A stretch of 64,000 bases of DNA from the NCBI GenBank assembly GCA_935421135.1, contig OW285190.1, positions 14,022,501 through 14,086,500 of the forward strand. The letters are read 5' to 3'. How positions within the stretch are numbered: the stretch's first letter is position 1; every line of letters begins with the position of its first letter. Shown here in pieces: positions 23,341 through 36,624 of the stretch. The position numbers and the translations under genes were made by a program. The notes below the pieces were generated by a model. It made no database searches. It was not told the DNA's origin and saw only the letters and a program-made list of their open reading frames with translations. The DNA is from Bugulina stolonifera. Lineage: Eukaryota > Bryozoa > Gymnolaemata > Cheilostomatida > Bugulidae.

Positions 23341-25938
23341 CTGTCATAGAGTCTAGCATACTCCTCATTGGTGGCCAATAGTTTTCTGCATCCTTCGTTA
23401 TCGTTACCAACACCCTGTCCAATATTCTCATACCTCTCCACTTCATTTCTCTTAGAGATGGTGTTGACCAATGGATTGATTATGAGACAGCTAAGTATAG
23501 AGCCAACGACACAGATCAACAATCCACTTGTCTACAAACACGTGATAGTCAAGTCACTATATTACACGTACATCACAGTACATAACAGGTGCATAATATG
23601 TAATTTTAGCATCAGGACAATTTCTTCACTGCAGGCTATGACGCCATAAGTAATTGTATGGTACCAGCATCAGACATCTCATCTAAGCACACGTTTGTGT
23701 CCACATGTAACATCATTTTTTACATAAAAGTGTTCCACCAACTAATAATAATATTAAAAGTAATAATGACTTAGTGTAGACTATATATAAGAAGGGTTAG
23801 CACTATGCTGTGGGAGGATGCAGGTGACCACGTGTCAACCAGTAATCCCAAGCTGCCACAATGAACGGAGGTATGGGGAAACTTTATTCTACCTTCTAGT
23901 GAATGTGATAGAGAAGACTGTTTGTACAGTAGTAGCGATTTAGTTATCACTAGTGGTCTTAGCAGAGATAAACTACAAATAATTATATGACCAGGAAGTG
24001 AAAGGGAACCTAATAATCGGCGTGTGACATGACTTAATCCTCTCCATTTACGTTTACACATGTTATGCAACAGTTTATAGCCAAAAATATGTCACCTCTT
24101 TTTATTTGCTTTCTATTAATATATAGATTTATTCCCTAATAAAACATCAATAACTAATTTACATGCAACCTACACATTGACAATACAATAAAAACTGAAC
24201 CAGGTCAGGAGGAAATAACTCATAATCCTCTTTTTTCGAGGTCTTTCCGTTTCGTTTTTTCTAACTTCAACTGTAAAGTTATAAGGTACACTGCCACAAT
24301 CCATTGTTCTCTTTTTATAAGGTCTTCCTTTTGTGTTTCTTAGTTTTTTCTAAGTTTAATTGCAAAAAATACCAAGCATGGGTCATAAGCTCTACTTTGA
24401 CTCCTATCAAACCTACCCATAGTAGTTATGACAATGCAATCAGAAATACAGGAGTTATTCTCTCCTAGTTCATGGTATAGAGAAAGAAGACAACTGCCAA
24501 ATACTGGTCACAATACAGTGAAGAGAGCTACATTACACGGCCAAGATACCTGTAATAATACTGTCAGAAATACCAAATACATTCTATATAGCCATGAAAA
24601 CATCAATTTAAGTTTTATTTCTACGTTATGTCTTGGACTCACCCTACTGAGCACGCTCTCGGGCTGCTTATCCTTGATTATGAGATAGTAGGAGATGAAA
24701 GAGAGGCTAGACCAGACCATGCAGTATGTGACGAATTTGGGAAAGAGAGAGCTCTGTACTTCACTGAACAAATGTCGAGGTAGAATTTTGTACATCGTCA
24801 GACCTAGTGGGAAAATATAAAATTACATCTTTTCAATCATAAAGTTGATCAAAGCAAATGTTACTAATAATGCATTGCAATGTATTCTAGAAGGTCAAGC
24901 CTTATATGAAATTCAGTTCAACTTTCGAAATTTTTAAGAACAGATAGTATAATTCATTTTCATAACAACCGGAACTTGGTAAGTAAATGTATGCATGTCC
25001 ACGTATATATTGCCAAAGGTGGAAGAAATTTTACGACATGGAAACCGCATAAATTTTGTTCAATTTCAAGAAAAATTTTTTAGTGCAATAGCTGAGTTGC
25101 TATGAAATTGCAAATAATAGAAACATAAAGAATGAGCTAGCAGTTTTCCATGTTCATCAGGTTAATTCATGCTTAGCCCGTGTAGAAGAACAATGAAACA
25201 TATTTTATAACAAGTTATTATTTTTATGACATTTATAATTAACAACCTGCCACAATAATATGGGATAAATTCAACCAAAATTAATTAATTAATAAAACAG
25301 TAATTATGCAACAACTAACTACATTATGTTTTTAATGCAAGGGTCAATGGCCTAAATCTCTATAAAGTAGAACATTATTAATCTGGACTAATCCACAGAT
25401 AATATTAACTCAACTAACGTATGCAATATTGTAAATTAATAAGATAATTAATGCAATACGAGAGAGCATAATTTCTAATGGAATAAAAAGCAAATTTTTT
25501 CAATCATAAAGTTGATCAAAGCAAAAGGAATAACTACAAAAGAGGCTGTGTATGCCAGCAGAGCCTCATTCTAGTCCCACAAGTGCATTGTTTGAGTTTT
25601 GCTGTAAAGTTAGAATAGCTATTTACGTCTACATGTACATTGGCAATAGTAATGTTGAACATAGACATGTAGCAGTTATTGCCTAGTTGAAAATTTCAAT
25701 ATGTGCAGCTTTCCCAGGAAAATAATGAGCATACTATGAACTATTACTAAAAATGTATGTTAGAAATCTAGTACCTGCCACAAATGTCACCCAGAAGGAC
25801 ATGCCCACATACACGGAGAATGACGTAAGGTGAATAAAATTCAGCACAACTTCGCTGGTAGATTCAGAGTCCAGGTGAGAGGCAAAGTATATGAGTACCA
25901 CCGCAATTATTGCCAACAAGGTCTCCGGCTGTGTAAAC
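23341..25938 (-). CDS. TMEM205: TMEM205-like membrane protein, partial (three internal exons)
   Basis: Exons 25938-25775, 24803-24643 and 23531-23341 join in phase with GT-AG introns. Exon 1 encodes a hydrophobic helix and a second segment ending in GMSFWVTFVAG, matching the family's WVTFVSG signature. Exon 2 continues with GLTMYKILPRHLF and LFPKFVTYCM, matching the family's F-R-x-LPRHxF and LFPxY motifs, then a membrane helix. Exon 3 has a third helix and a cytosolic loop ending LYDR. TMEM205 proteins are small multi-pass membrane proteins linked to secretory-pathway/plasma membranes and, in human cells, to cisplatin resistance. The first exon with the ATG (before 25938) and the final exon, with the usual fourth helix, were not found, so this is an internal fragment of a gene that may be intact. 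Confidence 0.8.
24830..25525 (+). repeat. 29-bp direct repeats flanking about 640 bp
   Basis: TTTTCAATCATAAAGTTGAT followed by CAAAGCAAA occurs at 24830-24858 and 25497-25525, inside an intron of the TMEM205-like gene. This is either an old duplication or a long target duplication around an insertion. The intervening DNA shows no coding capacity. Confidence 0.7.
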
Positions 25939-27169
25939 CTACAATGTAATAGGTTCGCAATACATTGTTTCCAAGATTGCAGTTGAAAAACCTAAATTAA
26001 CACTAAGCAAATCTAAAAATTGAGTTTTACATTAAGTGTACAGTAGATTCGACCTGCTTAATAGTAGGGATTCCAGTGAAGTTGGTAGGCTAGAAGGTGA
26101 CCTGCTGCAATACCCCTTAATAAATAAATATATATAATACTATAAGCCTTGGGTTACTTCACAGTTTTGCATTCAGGCTAATGTTAAACATATACACAAA
26201 GTTGTACACCCAGCTAGATGAACATTTAGTGACTCAACTAATTGATTGTCTTTGGAAACGGGTCTCTTCCTCACCCTTTATTACTCCTTGCTTGTACTTG
26301 GTGATTTGTACTATTGTACTTGATCTCAATGTAAAAAGTTACCTGTACTGTACCTCCTATTTTAGGCCTTAGCACTTCACTTGTACTAGGCTCAACTCTC
26401 AGAACAACAGTTTTGTTATTCCTTACAAAATCTACAACTCAGTTATTCATTAAAATCCTCGATTTCATTTGGATTTTGACTCATACTAAATAAACAGTGG
26501 TTGATTTCACTCCTCCATTAATCACATCAGTATCACAGCACAAATGACAGTAGATCAATGATTCAGCCGGAGCAACAATCTTAGTGAGTAAACAGCAGAG
26601 TAAGTGACAGCTAGAGCCACTGTGCCACAATGTATATCTTACATTTATTATTATCATTATTATAATTATTATTGCTATAGCATTCACATACTCATACTGA
26701 CAATCTGACATAGAGTCATGGTCATGAGGTAACAATAAACAACAATTGACATTTCATTCTTGTAGCTTCACTTACAAATATCTGCCCGTAACAGCCATTT
26801 TTATGCTATATGATGTATGTTTAGAGTTTCAAACTGTGAACACTTGGTGATTGTTATTGAGAATCAGACAAAACAAACGGTAGCACGTAGGCAATAGTTT
26901 AACGAGCAATCAGTTGGAGTGCTTTTGTTTTCGCACTAGATACACTTCCCGCAAGCTAAAGAGACGTGTTTTTATTACCATAAAATTCTACTGTGCTGTC
27001 TTTTATGTTTGGGCCACAATTTTATTGCTTTGGAAAACCGTTTCGAAGTTTTTAAACTATTGCTAAAATCCTAAAACTATATTAAAAGAATGCGAACATA
27101 TGTGAAACCACCCGCATCTGAATGTTTTCTGCAGAAAACCGCAGATTTTGTGTGATCATTTTGGGAGGG
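25939..27169. other. AT-rich DNA between the TMEM205-like exons and the palindromic element
   Basis: It probably holds the missing first exon of the TMEM205-like gene, but I could not identify it. An ATT/TAT-rich tract lies at 26641-26680. Confidence 0.45.
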
Positions 27170-27310
27170 CGACATCTGGACACCCTATAAACTGGACACC
27201 CTACAAACTGGACATCCACAAACTGGACATCCACAAACTGGACACCCTACAAACTGGACACCCTGCAAACTGGACACCCTGAAGAAACTGGACACCTTGC
27301 AAATACTCAT
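27170..27310 (+). repeat. Short terminal tandem of ACTGGACACCCT units, left
   Basis: About eight units of 14-17 bp (core AAACTGGACACCCT, variants AAACTGGACATCC). The inverted counterpart is at 36505-36624. Confidence 0.9.
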
Positions 27311-27439
27311 TCACTATTGAAGTAAGCAAGTTTTTTATAGTAAAATATAGTTTAAAAGGTCTCATTCTACATCATTACGTAATAAATTTCAGAAAATATA
27401 TTTTTAAATCAAATTAAAAACACTTCAAAATATTGTGGT

Positions 27440-28930
27440 ACAAGATATCTTATAAAAACTGGACACCCTCTCCAAAAATCCATGTATCTACACTTTTGGA
27501 AAGAATTTATAGCTAGACCTATTCAACACTTATCAATCTACATTTCCGAAGCAAATATTTATTTCTGAAATTTAAACTTTGAATTTTATAATCAAAATTC
27601 TATTTTCACTCATTAACAACTTGCCTCAAAGATTTTCGACCTTCCAAAGTGTCCGACATATCTTTGAAAAACTGGACACCCTCTCCAAAATTCTATGTGT
27701 CTACACTTTATGGAAATATTTATGGCTAGACCTATTCAACACTTATCAATCTACATTTCCAAAGCCAATTTTTATTTTTGAAATTTAAACTTTGAATTTT
27801 ATAATCAAAATTCTATTTTCACTCATTAACAACTTGCCTCAAAGATTTTCAACCTTCCAAAGTGTCCGACATATCTTTGAAAAACTGGACACCCTCTCCA
27901 AAAATTCATGTATCTACACTTTTGGAAAGAATTTATAGCTAGACCTATTCAACACTTATCAATCTACATTTCCGAAGCAAATATTTATTTCTGAAATTTA
28001 AACTTTGAATTTTATAATCAAAATTCTATTTTCACTCATTAACAACTTGCCTCAAAGATTTTCGACCTTCCAAAGTGTCCGACATATCTTTGAAAAACTG
28101 GACACCCTCTCCAAAATTCCATGTGTCTACACTTTATGGAAATATTTATGGCTAGACCTATTCAACACTTATCAATCTACATTTCCAAAGCCAATTTTTA
28201 TTTTTGAAATTTAAACTTTGAATTTTATAATCAAAATTCTATTTTCACTCATTAACAACTTGCCTCAAAGATTTTCAACCTTCCAAAGTGTCCGACATAT
28301 CTTTGAAAAACTGGACACCCTCTCCAAAAATCCATGTATCTACACTTTTGGAAAGAATTTATAGCTAGACCTATTCAACACTTATCAATCTACATTTCCG
28401 AAGCAAATTTTTATTTCTGAAATTTAAACTTTGAATTTTATAATCAAAATTCTATTTTCACTCATTAACAACTTGCCTCAAAGATTTTCAACCTAACAAA
28501 GTGTCCGACATATCTTTGAAAAACTGGACACCCTCTCCAAAAATCCATGTATCTAAACTTTTGGAAAATATTTATAGCTAGACCTATTCAACACTTATCA
28601 ATCTACATTTCTAAAGCAAATTTTTATTTTTGAAATTTAAACTTCGAATTTTATAATCAAAATTTTATTTTCACTCATTAACAACTTGCCTCAAAGATTT
28701 TCGACCTTCCAAAGTGTCCGACATATCTTTGAAAAACTGGACACCCTCTCCAAAATTTCATGTGTCTACCCTTTATGGAAATATTTATGGCTAGACCTAT
28801 TCAACACTTATTAATCGACATTTCCAAAGCAAATTTTTATTTTTGAAATTTAGACTTTGAATTTTATAATCAAAATTTTATTTTCAGCCATTAATAACTT
28901 GCCTGACAGATTGTCGACCGTCCAAAGGGT
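27440..28930 (+). repeat. 213-bp satellite array, left arm, about seven units
   Basis: Each unit carries AACTGGACACCCTCTCC, GCTAGACCTATTCAACACTT, AACTTTGAATTTTATAATCA and AAGTGTCCGACATATCTTTG. Two subtypes alternate in the first four units, giving a 426-bp higher-order repeat: the translations at 27579-27788 and 28005-28214 differ by one residue. The satellite unit starts with the same ACTGGACACCCT word as the terminal tandem. Confidence 0.95.
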
Positions 28931-30769
28931 ACGAGATTTCTTCAAAAACTCGAAACCCTGAACTTTTATACGCTCCTGTCGATGTAGTCTTGCCTCACAT
29001 TGATAGTTGTCTTCTCCCAATACCATTGGAGCAGACAACTTCCAATTGTTAACTACTGTCTAGCAATTACAGTAATTTATGATCAGTTTTTATCCTGTAC
29101 ATGTACATTAAGAATTATTTTTGTGCAATGATATAGATATGTAGTGTAGGCATAGCATAGCATATGATGTGCAGCAATATAGCATAACAATAGCATCATT
29201 CTGCCTCTGACCTTTGTACTAATTAATAATATCAATTTATAGTCTTGTTGTTCCAATCTTTGTGGCAAACATTACTTGCTGTCCTTACTGTAATTATTGG
29301 CTATTCCTGTTGCATGCCTGATATTTTGGCTTCTACATTGTATGAACTTTTTATCAAATAATTAACATTGATTTTTATCACACTGATCATCATGTGGGTG
29401 ATCAACAATATTGTTATTTGGACACTATACTTTCTTCTGTTGATCAATACAATAATATGACTGTTCCCATCAAAAACGCACCTGTATTCCATATTATTGT
29501 ATATAGACATACTGCATCAGTGTAGTCGCATGCTCAGGAGTTATTCTCTCTTTTCTAATACTAGTAACATGATACATAATCAGCCTGTACTTTACTACTT
29601 ACACCAAACAGTATTAGCTTGCTCCTTTTGTCTGTGATGCAGCAACGCTGCCCAGATTTTCATCTTATATTGTAATGCACAGTATGTACTCGTATGTTTG
29701 CTGTCCACTAGATAAAATATTGTAGTGATTTCAGACAATCAATTTACTGCATGTTCCATATGTTTCCACTTAATGTACAATTGTTTGTATAGTTAGTAGT
29801 ATTCTAGTACATAGACTTTTTTCATCTTATATTGAATTTAAACAAGATAAAGTTCTGAAAATACAGAACAGAACTGAAAGCCAGAGCAACTAGGGTAGCT
29901 AACTAGATCCTACCTATCCGCACATAAAGCACAAAAGTAACGAATCAGACCTGTTGGTCATTGTAATCACAACATGATAGTCATTGTAGTCAATCACATC
30001 TCTTCCTAACGGATGTAGAGTAAGGAGACACGATAGACCACGGTTGTACCTCTTGTGTCATTTCAATTATACATAAGAAACTTGACAACGGACTGTGTAT
30101 AGACTTTTTTCATCTTATGTTGAATTTAAACTAGATAGAAGATACATCATATAAACTAGATAAAGTTTTGAAAAGGCGCATGCATAATACATGTATTTAT
30201 CATTATTAGGATATGACTTCAGACTAATATAGACTATATAATTATAATGGGCTACTAGTAGTGTTATAACTTTTCAGCTGACTGTGACATGTCATATGTG
30301 CATATGTACATGTATATCTAACAAAAAGTAAGTGTTTCTTGCTACATCGTTTGCAACGAAATTTTTTTTTGTATTTACTGTATACGTACATGTATAAGAA
30401 TGGAGCTAACAACTAGATGTGCAGACAGTCTGAGACTAAGAAATACTGCAACGCTGTAACTTGTACACAAAAAGGCATTGACTTGTATTCAAGTGTCTGT
30501 TGTAAAGTTATCCTTCCTCACTCCGCGTTATTAATGGAATGCAATAACATACATGTGATTATGGCAATGCAGCTTGGCTTCTAATCAAATACAACCTGAT
30601 TTACAATCCATTGCTAAAATCATGAACCTCATAAGTTATTGATCAGAACAAGAAGTTGTCGTCTCACAATTTTAAAATTGAGAAAGGACAACTTCTTATT
30701 AGTCATGTTTTTCTCATGTGTTCAACTTATATGTAGCAGCTAACATTGCTGCAAGTTCAAATTACCATG

Positions 30770-33180
30770 TACATGTACAAATGCGAGCTGTGGTTTCATT
30801 CAAATGAAGAGAAAGACTACAAAGTCATGTTGTATTGTTATTTGGTAGCTGTACATAATATAGTGTACACCAGCAAGATCATTATTTGAGAAGCAGTTGA
30901 ACCTGCGTTTGTCTTTGATCAAACAATTTTGTAGAAGCATTGCACAATAAAATAGACGATGAGATGGTGAGGTGATGCTAAGGAGTCACCCGAGGACAAT
31001 GGCTGACATTCATTATCGTTATCTTTGTGTATAATCGTGTGCAATGTCTGTCTTTGGATATGTTATCTCTAGAGTGCATTGTGTGTCGAGGCCAAGGGTC
31101 GGGTATATACAGTATTATATACATGTATTACATTAAGATGTGTTTATATATATTAGTCTACACCCGACTTATTTACATGTAGGGTCGATGTTTCAATATC
31201 GGACTTTTGGGTATGTTATCATGAATGGGTCATCCCTCCCGATGCCCCTCGAACCCGAGTATTGTGCAGGATCGATGGGCAGCTACATGTAGTTGTGTTA
31301 AATATACATGTACATGTAGTTAAGACCATTTAATTGTATTTTTCCCATGATGTACATACACAATCTATCACGATTTTTAATAGCAGTTATTTATGGCTTT
31401 GGGATGATGCATAATTTTTTAATTTGTGTGGGACTGACCTTTGGTTAACCCCTCACAAGATGTAACTGGATTTTGTCTATAAGTGAAAACATTTTGCTAC
31501 ATGTATATAATACTCGTACATTGTATGTCCATGACGTTGCTACTTAGACTCCAATGAAGACTTTTTATTTTGCTCTATATAAACTTCATGGTGTTTACTA
31601 GTCTAGGAATATCTTAGCCTTGGTTCCTCATGGAGCCGAAGGCCAAAGCAACTAGGGTAGGGTCATACCTATGAAGTCATAAATGTCAAGAGCAACTCGG
31701 ACCTACAGGTCATCATAATGTAGTGTTTCAGTATGTTTCAGGGTATGGGAAGGGTCCAAGAGTGGTCTATTCGACCTGCTTCCTTGTTACATAAATTGAG
31801 CAGTGATAGCATTGTTGATTATAATGTGTGTTCAACCCATAGGTTCGAGTTATTGCTTATTAACTAGAGTCCTCATGAGTATAATTATATACATGTATTT
31901 TCCATTTTTATTCTGGCGAAGATTAAGTCCAGAAAACAAGAAGTATGATCTATGCTAGTTTAGGCACTTTGGGCTACCCAGTCCAAAGGGACCAAAAGCT
32001 GGAAGTGCACTATTCTAGAAAAGACAACTCCAATGCTTCTTCTTAGTAGATGTGTCTCCAAGCAACAATTGATTTGAAAGCAGAAAAGCGATCGCCTTAT
32101 ACAGTTTTTACATTATTGGCATGCGGTTAGTATTGAAGCCTATAGATGGAACCTTTTAAATGAAGCTAGCCTACATTTATTAGGAGGAATTATTTAGCCT
32201 TCACCAACCCTACTAATAAGCATTAATCACTCATCGAACACTAAAGACTTACCTTGTTCCATGCAGATAATTGTATAATATAATATTTTTATATTCTTAT
32301 GCATTTTGTAAATGTTAACCTATCATGTTCTAACATGTGAACTATAATTTAATTTCTGGTAGAACCTAACAGCATCTTGAGTCGTGTTCTATATTCTTGT
32401 ATCTTCTGATACTGTATATTGCTAAATTGTTCAATACTGCAAGTTCTTGTACTATTCATATATTATACATTTTGCTCTACTAGAAGTTTGCGGATATTAT
32501 TATAATACTACTGTAGTTTATCCATGTTCTAGTCTGGCCACACTCAATCTCAGTATTAAGACGGAGCAGATTCACTGTAGGAGGTGCTATATTTAGCTAT
32601 CTACTACAGTTTGAATTACCAGGTACTATAAAGTGACATACATGTATCTTTGTATATATTATGCTATCTTATTCTACATATTTAATGCTAGCATTGGAAG
32701 TGGGTTCCAAGTCCAATTTTAGAGTTAAGTAAGACTACTACTACTAGGACTCAATGTTTTTAATGCAATGTCGGTGCCTATGCTAGAAGATGCTGGCATA
32801 TTATGCCCTACGTTAGGCAGCCCTTGCATCTCATGGTCTAGCAAAGTTTTCGTTCAGCAAGCAGGGTAGCTGGGGCACTCCTCCCACTGGTGTCGCTGCT
32901 TACACTTTGGTGGTTAGCCTACCATTAGTTAGGTGACCAGTTCAAGGTAGATTTCTTCCCATAGTACCTTGGCAGGTTTAGAACAATTGTGCTTGATATG
33001 TTGCAATTTATAAAAATTTAGTAAATGTACAAATTTCATTCATACAGAACAGCAGTATTTACTACAACACTTATTGACATACATGTACGTACAAGTAATA
33101 ATATCATTCATCATTGTGGGGAGAGAATTACTAAAGCATAATATCATAAACTATGTAGTCCTTCTCTTAATTGGCATGAA
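30770..33180. other. Loop of the palindromic element
   Basis: Unique AT-rich DNA between the two inverted arms. It has no recognisable gene. A block near 31618-31790 (CAAAGCAACTAGGGTAG) resembles the extra left-arm segment near 29885-30060. Confidence 0.55.
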
Positions 33181-34438
33181 ATAACAGCACAAACTTCTGT
33201 ATGATAATTTGAACTTGCAGCAATGTTAGCTGCTACATGTAAGTTTAACACATTAAGAAAAACATGGCCAGTAAGGAGTTGTGCTTTCTCAATTTTAAAG
33301 TTGTGAGAAGATAACTTCTTATTCTGATGAATAACTCCTGAGGGTCATAATTTTAGCAATGGATTGCAAAAAAGGTTGTATTTGAGTAGAAGCCAAGCAG
33401 CATTGCCATAATTATGTTATTGTACTGGGGGGGGGGAGAGGATAACTTTGCAACAGGCACTGGAATATAAAGTCAATGCCTTTGTGTGTACAAGCTATAG
33501 TGTATCAGTATGTTTTAGTCTCAAGCTGTCTGCACACCTAGTCGTTCGCCCCATTTCTCACGTATTTTAATGCTGCAAGGCATAACAGTAAATACAAGAA
33601 TAAGTTTCCTTGCAAAGAATATGGCAAAAAGCAATTATTTTTTGTTAGATATACATGAAGATGTCATAGTCAGTTAAATGGTTATATAACACTACTAGTC
33701 TAATATAGACAGGCAGTGAAGTCACATTCTAATAATTATAAATATTTGTGCATGTGTATTTTCAGAACTCTATCTAGTTTAAATTCAATAAAGGATGAAA
33801 AAAGTCTATGTACTAGAATACTACTAACTATACAAACAATTGTACAATAAGTGGAAAGATATGGAACATGCAGTAAATTGATTGTCTGAAATCACTACAA
33901 TATTTTATCTAGTGGACAGCAAACATACGAGTACATACTGTGCATTACAATATAAGATGAAAATCTGGGCAGCGTTGCTGCATCACAGACAAAAGGAGCA
34001 AGCTAATACTGTTTGGTGTAAGTAGTAAAGTACAGGCTGATTATGTATCATGTTACTAGTATTAGAAAAGAGAGAATAACTCCTGAGCATGCGACTACAC
34101 TGATGCAGTATGTCTATATACAATAATATGGAATACAGGTGCGTTTTTGATGGGAACAGCCATATTATTGTATTGATCAACAGAAGAAAGTATAGTGTCC
34201 AAATAACAATATTGTTGATCACCCACATGATGATCAGTGTGATAAAAATCAGTGTTAATTATTTGATAAAAAGTTCATACAACGTAGAAGCCAAAATATC
34301 AGGCATGCAACAGGAATAGCCAATAATAACAGTAAGGACAGCAAGTAATGTTTGCCACAAAGATTGGAACAACAAGACTATAAATTGATATTATTAATTA
34401 GTACAAAGGCTAGAGGCAGAATGATGCCATTGTTATGC

Positions 34439-34926
34439 TATATTGCCATACCTGTCAACTATCTCGATTTGGGCGGGACCCTCCCTATTTCAAACTCCCA
34501 CTCCCACCAGCTCCCTATATCCCTATATCCTTCCTATTTCAAGGCACCAGATTGGGATTTTTCATTTTTGTATTATCTAATATCCAATAGCCAAGATTAT
34601 CCAATAAATAGCATCAAATTAATACCCTTGTTCAGCCTCATTTCACTCTATCTGGTATTTTGATACAGCTTTGGAGTTATCAGCTACTACATAGCTTATA
34701 TTGTGCATGTGGTAGCTAATTTACATGTATTACTGATTATGTCAAAAAATAATGATTAGTGCTGTGATAACAGTGAAGCTTGGCACCCATGCTCTGCCCC
34801 CCACAGTTCCAACTCTTTAAATGTATTTATGCAGTTGGTAGTTACGGTCTTTAAAATTTCACCTGTGCACCGGAAGTTGGGACTCCCTATATTTTTTCAC
34901 TCCAGGTTGATAGGTATGTATATTGC
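34439..34926. mobile_element. hAT-type MITE 1, nested (472 bp plus 8-bp duplications)
   Basis: The MITE occupies 34447-34918, with ends CATACCTGTCAACTA and (reverse complement) CATACCTATCAACCT. It is flanked by perfect 8-bp TATATTGC at 34439-34446 and 34919-34926. The left arm of the host palindrome shows the empty site. The 8-bp duplication and end sequence fit non-autonomous hAT elements. Internal text includes GGGCGGGACCCTCCCTATTT. Confidence 0.92.
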
Positions 34927-35005
34927 TGCACACCATATGCTATGCTATGCCTACACTACAGATCTATATCATTGCACAAAAATAATTCTTAATGTACATT
35001 GTACA

Positions 35006-35357
35006 TGTACAGGCAGTGCTCAAAGTCTAAGAAAAGAGGTGGGGGGTCTCTAGAGTAGCAGACATAATCACTTGAGGGCACGAAGCACCCGAACGGCGGT
35101 TGCTGGCGGGGAGGGGGGCCTGAGCGCCATCCCGGGAATTGGAAACTTTTTCAAAATTAGACACCGAAATAGTGCAAAATGCAAGACCTTCAGGTTAAAA
35201 TATGGTCCAAGATCTTAAGATAAAATATGGTCCAATTTGTATTATTATTATAATAGCAATCTTCAGGGGGTCTATCAGTCTGAGAGACCCCCTGAAACTT
35301 ATGGTGGGGGGACTGAGACCCCCAAAGACCCCCCCAACTTTGACCACTGTGTACAGG
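35006..35357. mobile_element. hAT-type MITE 2, nested (336 bp plus 8-bp duplications)
   Basis: The MITE occupies 35014-35349, with ends CAGTGCTCAAAGTC and (reverse complement) CAGTGGTCAAAGTT. Perfect TGTACAGG lies at 35006-35013 and 35350-35357. The left arm retains the uninterrupted site near 29090-29110. The interior is GC-rich with GGGGGTCT tracts. It is non-coding. Confidence 0.9.
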
Positions 35358-35529
35358 ATGTAAAATTGATCATAAATATAATTGCTAGATAGTAGTTAAC
35401 AATTAGAAGTTGTCTGCTCCAATGGTATTGGGAGAAGACAACTATCAATGTGAGGCAAAACTACATCGACAGGAGCGTATAAAAGTTCAGGGTTTCGAGT
35501 TTTTGAAGAAATCTCGTACCCTTTGGACG

Positions 35530-36360
35530 GTCGAAAGTTTTTGAGGCAAGTTGTTAATGAGTGAAAATAGAATTTTGATTATAAAATTCAAAGTTTAAAT
35601 TTCAAAAATAAAAATTTGCTTTGGAAATGTAGATTGATAAGTGTTGAATAGGTCTAGCCATAAATATTTTCCAAAAGTGTAGATACATAGATTTTTGAAG
35701 AGGGTGTCCAGTTTTTCAAAGATATGTCGGACACTTCAGAAGGTCGAAAATCTTTGAGGCAAGTTGTTAATGAGTGAAAATAGAATTTTGATTATAAAAT
35801 TCAAAGTTTAAATTTCAAAAATAAAAAGTTGCTTTGGAAATGTAGATTGATAAGTGTTGAATAGGTCTAGCTATAAATATTTTCCAAAAGTGTAGATACA
35901 TAGATTTTTGAAGAGGGTGTCCAGTTTTTCAAAGATATGTCGGACACTTCAGAAGGTCGAAAATCTTTGAGGCAAGTTGTTAATGAGTGAAAATAGAATT
36001 TTGATTATAAAATTCAAAGTTTAAATTTCAAAAATAAAAAGTTGCTTTGGAAATGTAGATTGATAAGTGTTGAATAGGTCTAGCCATAATTATTTTCATA
36101 AAGTGTAGATACATGGATTTTTGGAGAGGGTGTCCAGTTTTTCAAAGATATGTCGGACACTTTGTTAGGTCGAAAATCTTTGAGGCAAGTTGTTAATGAG
36201 TGAAAATAGAATTTTGATTATAAAATTCAAAGTTTAAATTTCAAAAATAAAAATTTGCTTTGGAAATGTAGATTGATAAGTGTTGAATAGGTCTAGCCAT
36301 AAATATTTCCATAAAGCGTCGATACATGGATTTTTGGAGAGGGTGTCCAGTTTTTATAAG
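35530..36360 (-). repeat. 213-bp satellite array, right arm, about four units
   Basis: Reverse complement of the left-arm satellite, with GAGGGTGTCCAGTTTTTC and AAAGATATGTCGGACACTT in each unit. It has fewer units than the left arm. Confidence 0.95.
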
Positions 36361-36504
36361 ATATCTTGTACCACAACATTTTGAAATGTATTCAATTTAA
36401 TTTAAAAAAATATTTTCTGAAATTTATTATGTAATGATGAAGAATGAGACCTTTTCAACTATATTTTACTATAAAAAACTTACTTACTTCAATAGTGAAT
36501 GAGT

Positions 36505-36624
36505 ATTTGCAGGGTGTCCAGTTTTTTCAGGGTGTCCAGTTTGCAGGGTGTCCAGTTTGTGGGGTGTCCAGTTTGTAGGGTGTCCAGTTTGTGGGGTGTC
36601 CACTTTACGGGTGTCCAGATGTCG
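36505..36624 (-). repeat. Short terminal tandem, right
   Basis: About seven AGGGTGTCCAGTTTG units, inverted relative to 27170-27310, ending GTGTCCAGATGTCG. Confidence 0.9.

Larger units (their letters stand above)
27170..36624. mobile_element. Giant palindromic (foldback-type) element, about 9.45 kb, no genes
   Basis: The left end reads CGACATCTGGACACCC and the right end is its reverse complement, ending at 36624. The left arm (27170 to about 30770) and right arm (about 33180 to 36624) are inverted copies. For example, 29301-29510 recurs inverted at 34110-34319 with a nearly identical translation. The arms have short terminal tandems, then 213-bp satellite arrays, then unique sequence, around a loop of about 2.4 kb. 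No transposase or other gene is visible. I see no convincing target duplication: flanks are TTGGGAGGG on the left and GTGAACCA on the right. The left arm holds an extra segment of about 320 bp near 29860-30170, and the right arm two nested MITEs. Confidence 0.85.

Noticed and set aside
27579..28214. Two nearly identical 69-codon frames
   Set aside because: Both are the same phase of consecutive 426-bp satellite dimers; not a gene family.
29301..34319. Identical frames at 29301-29510 (-) and 34110-34319 (+)
   Set aside because: They are the two arms of the palindrome; no codon-level conservation beyond the nucleotide identity and no domain.
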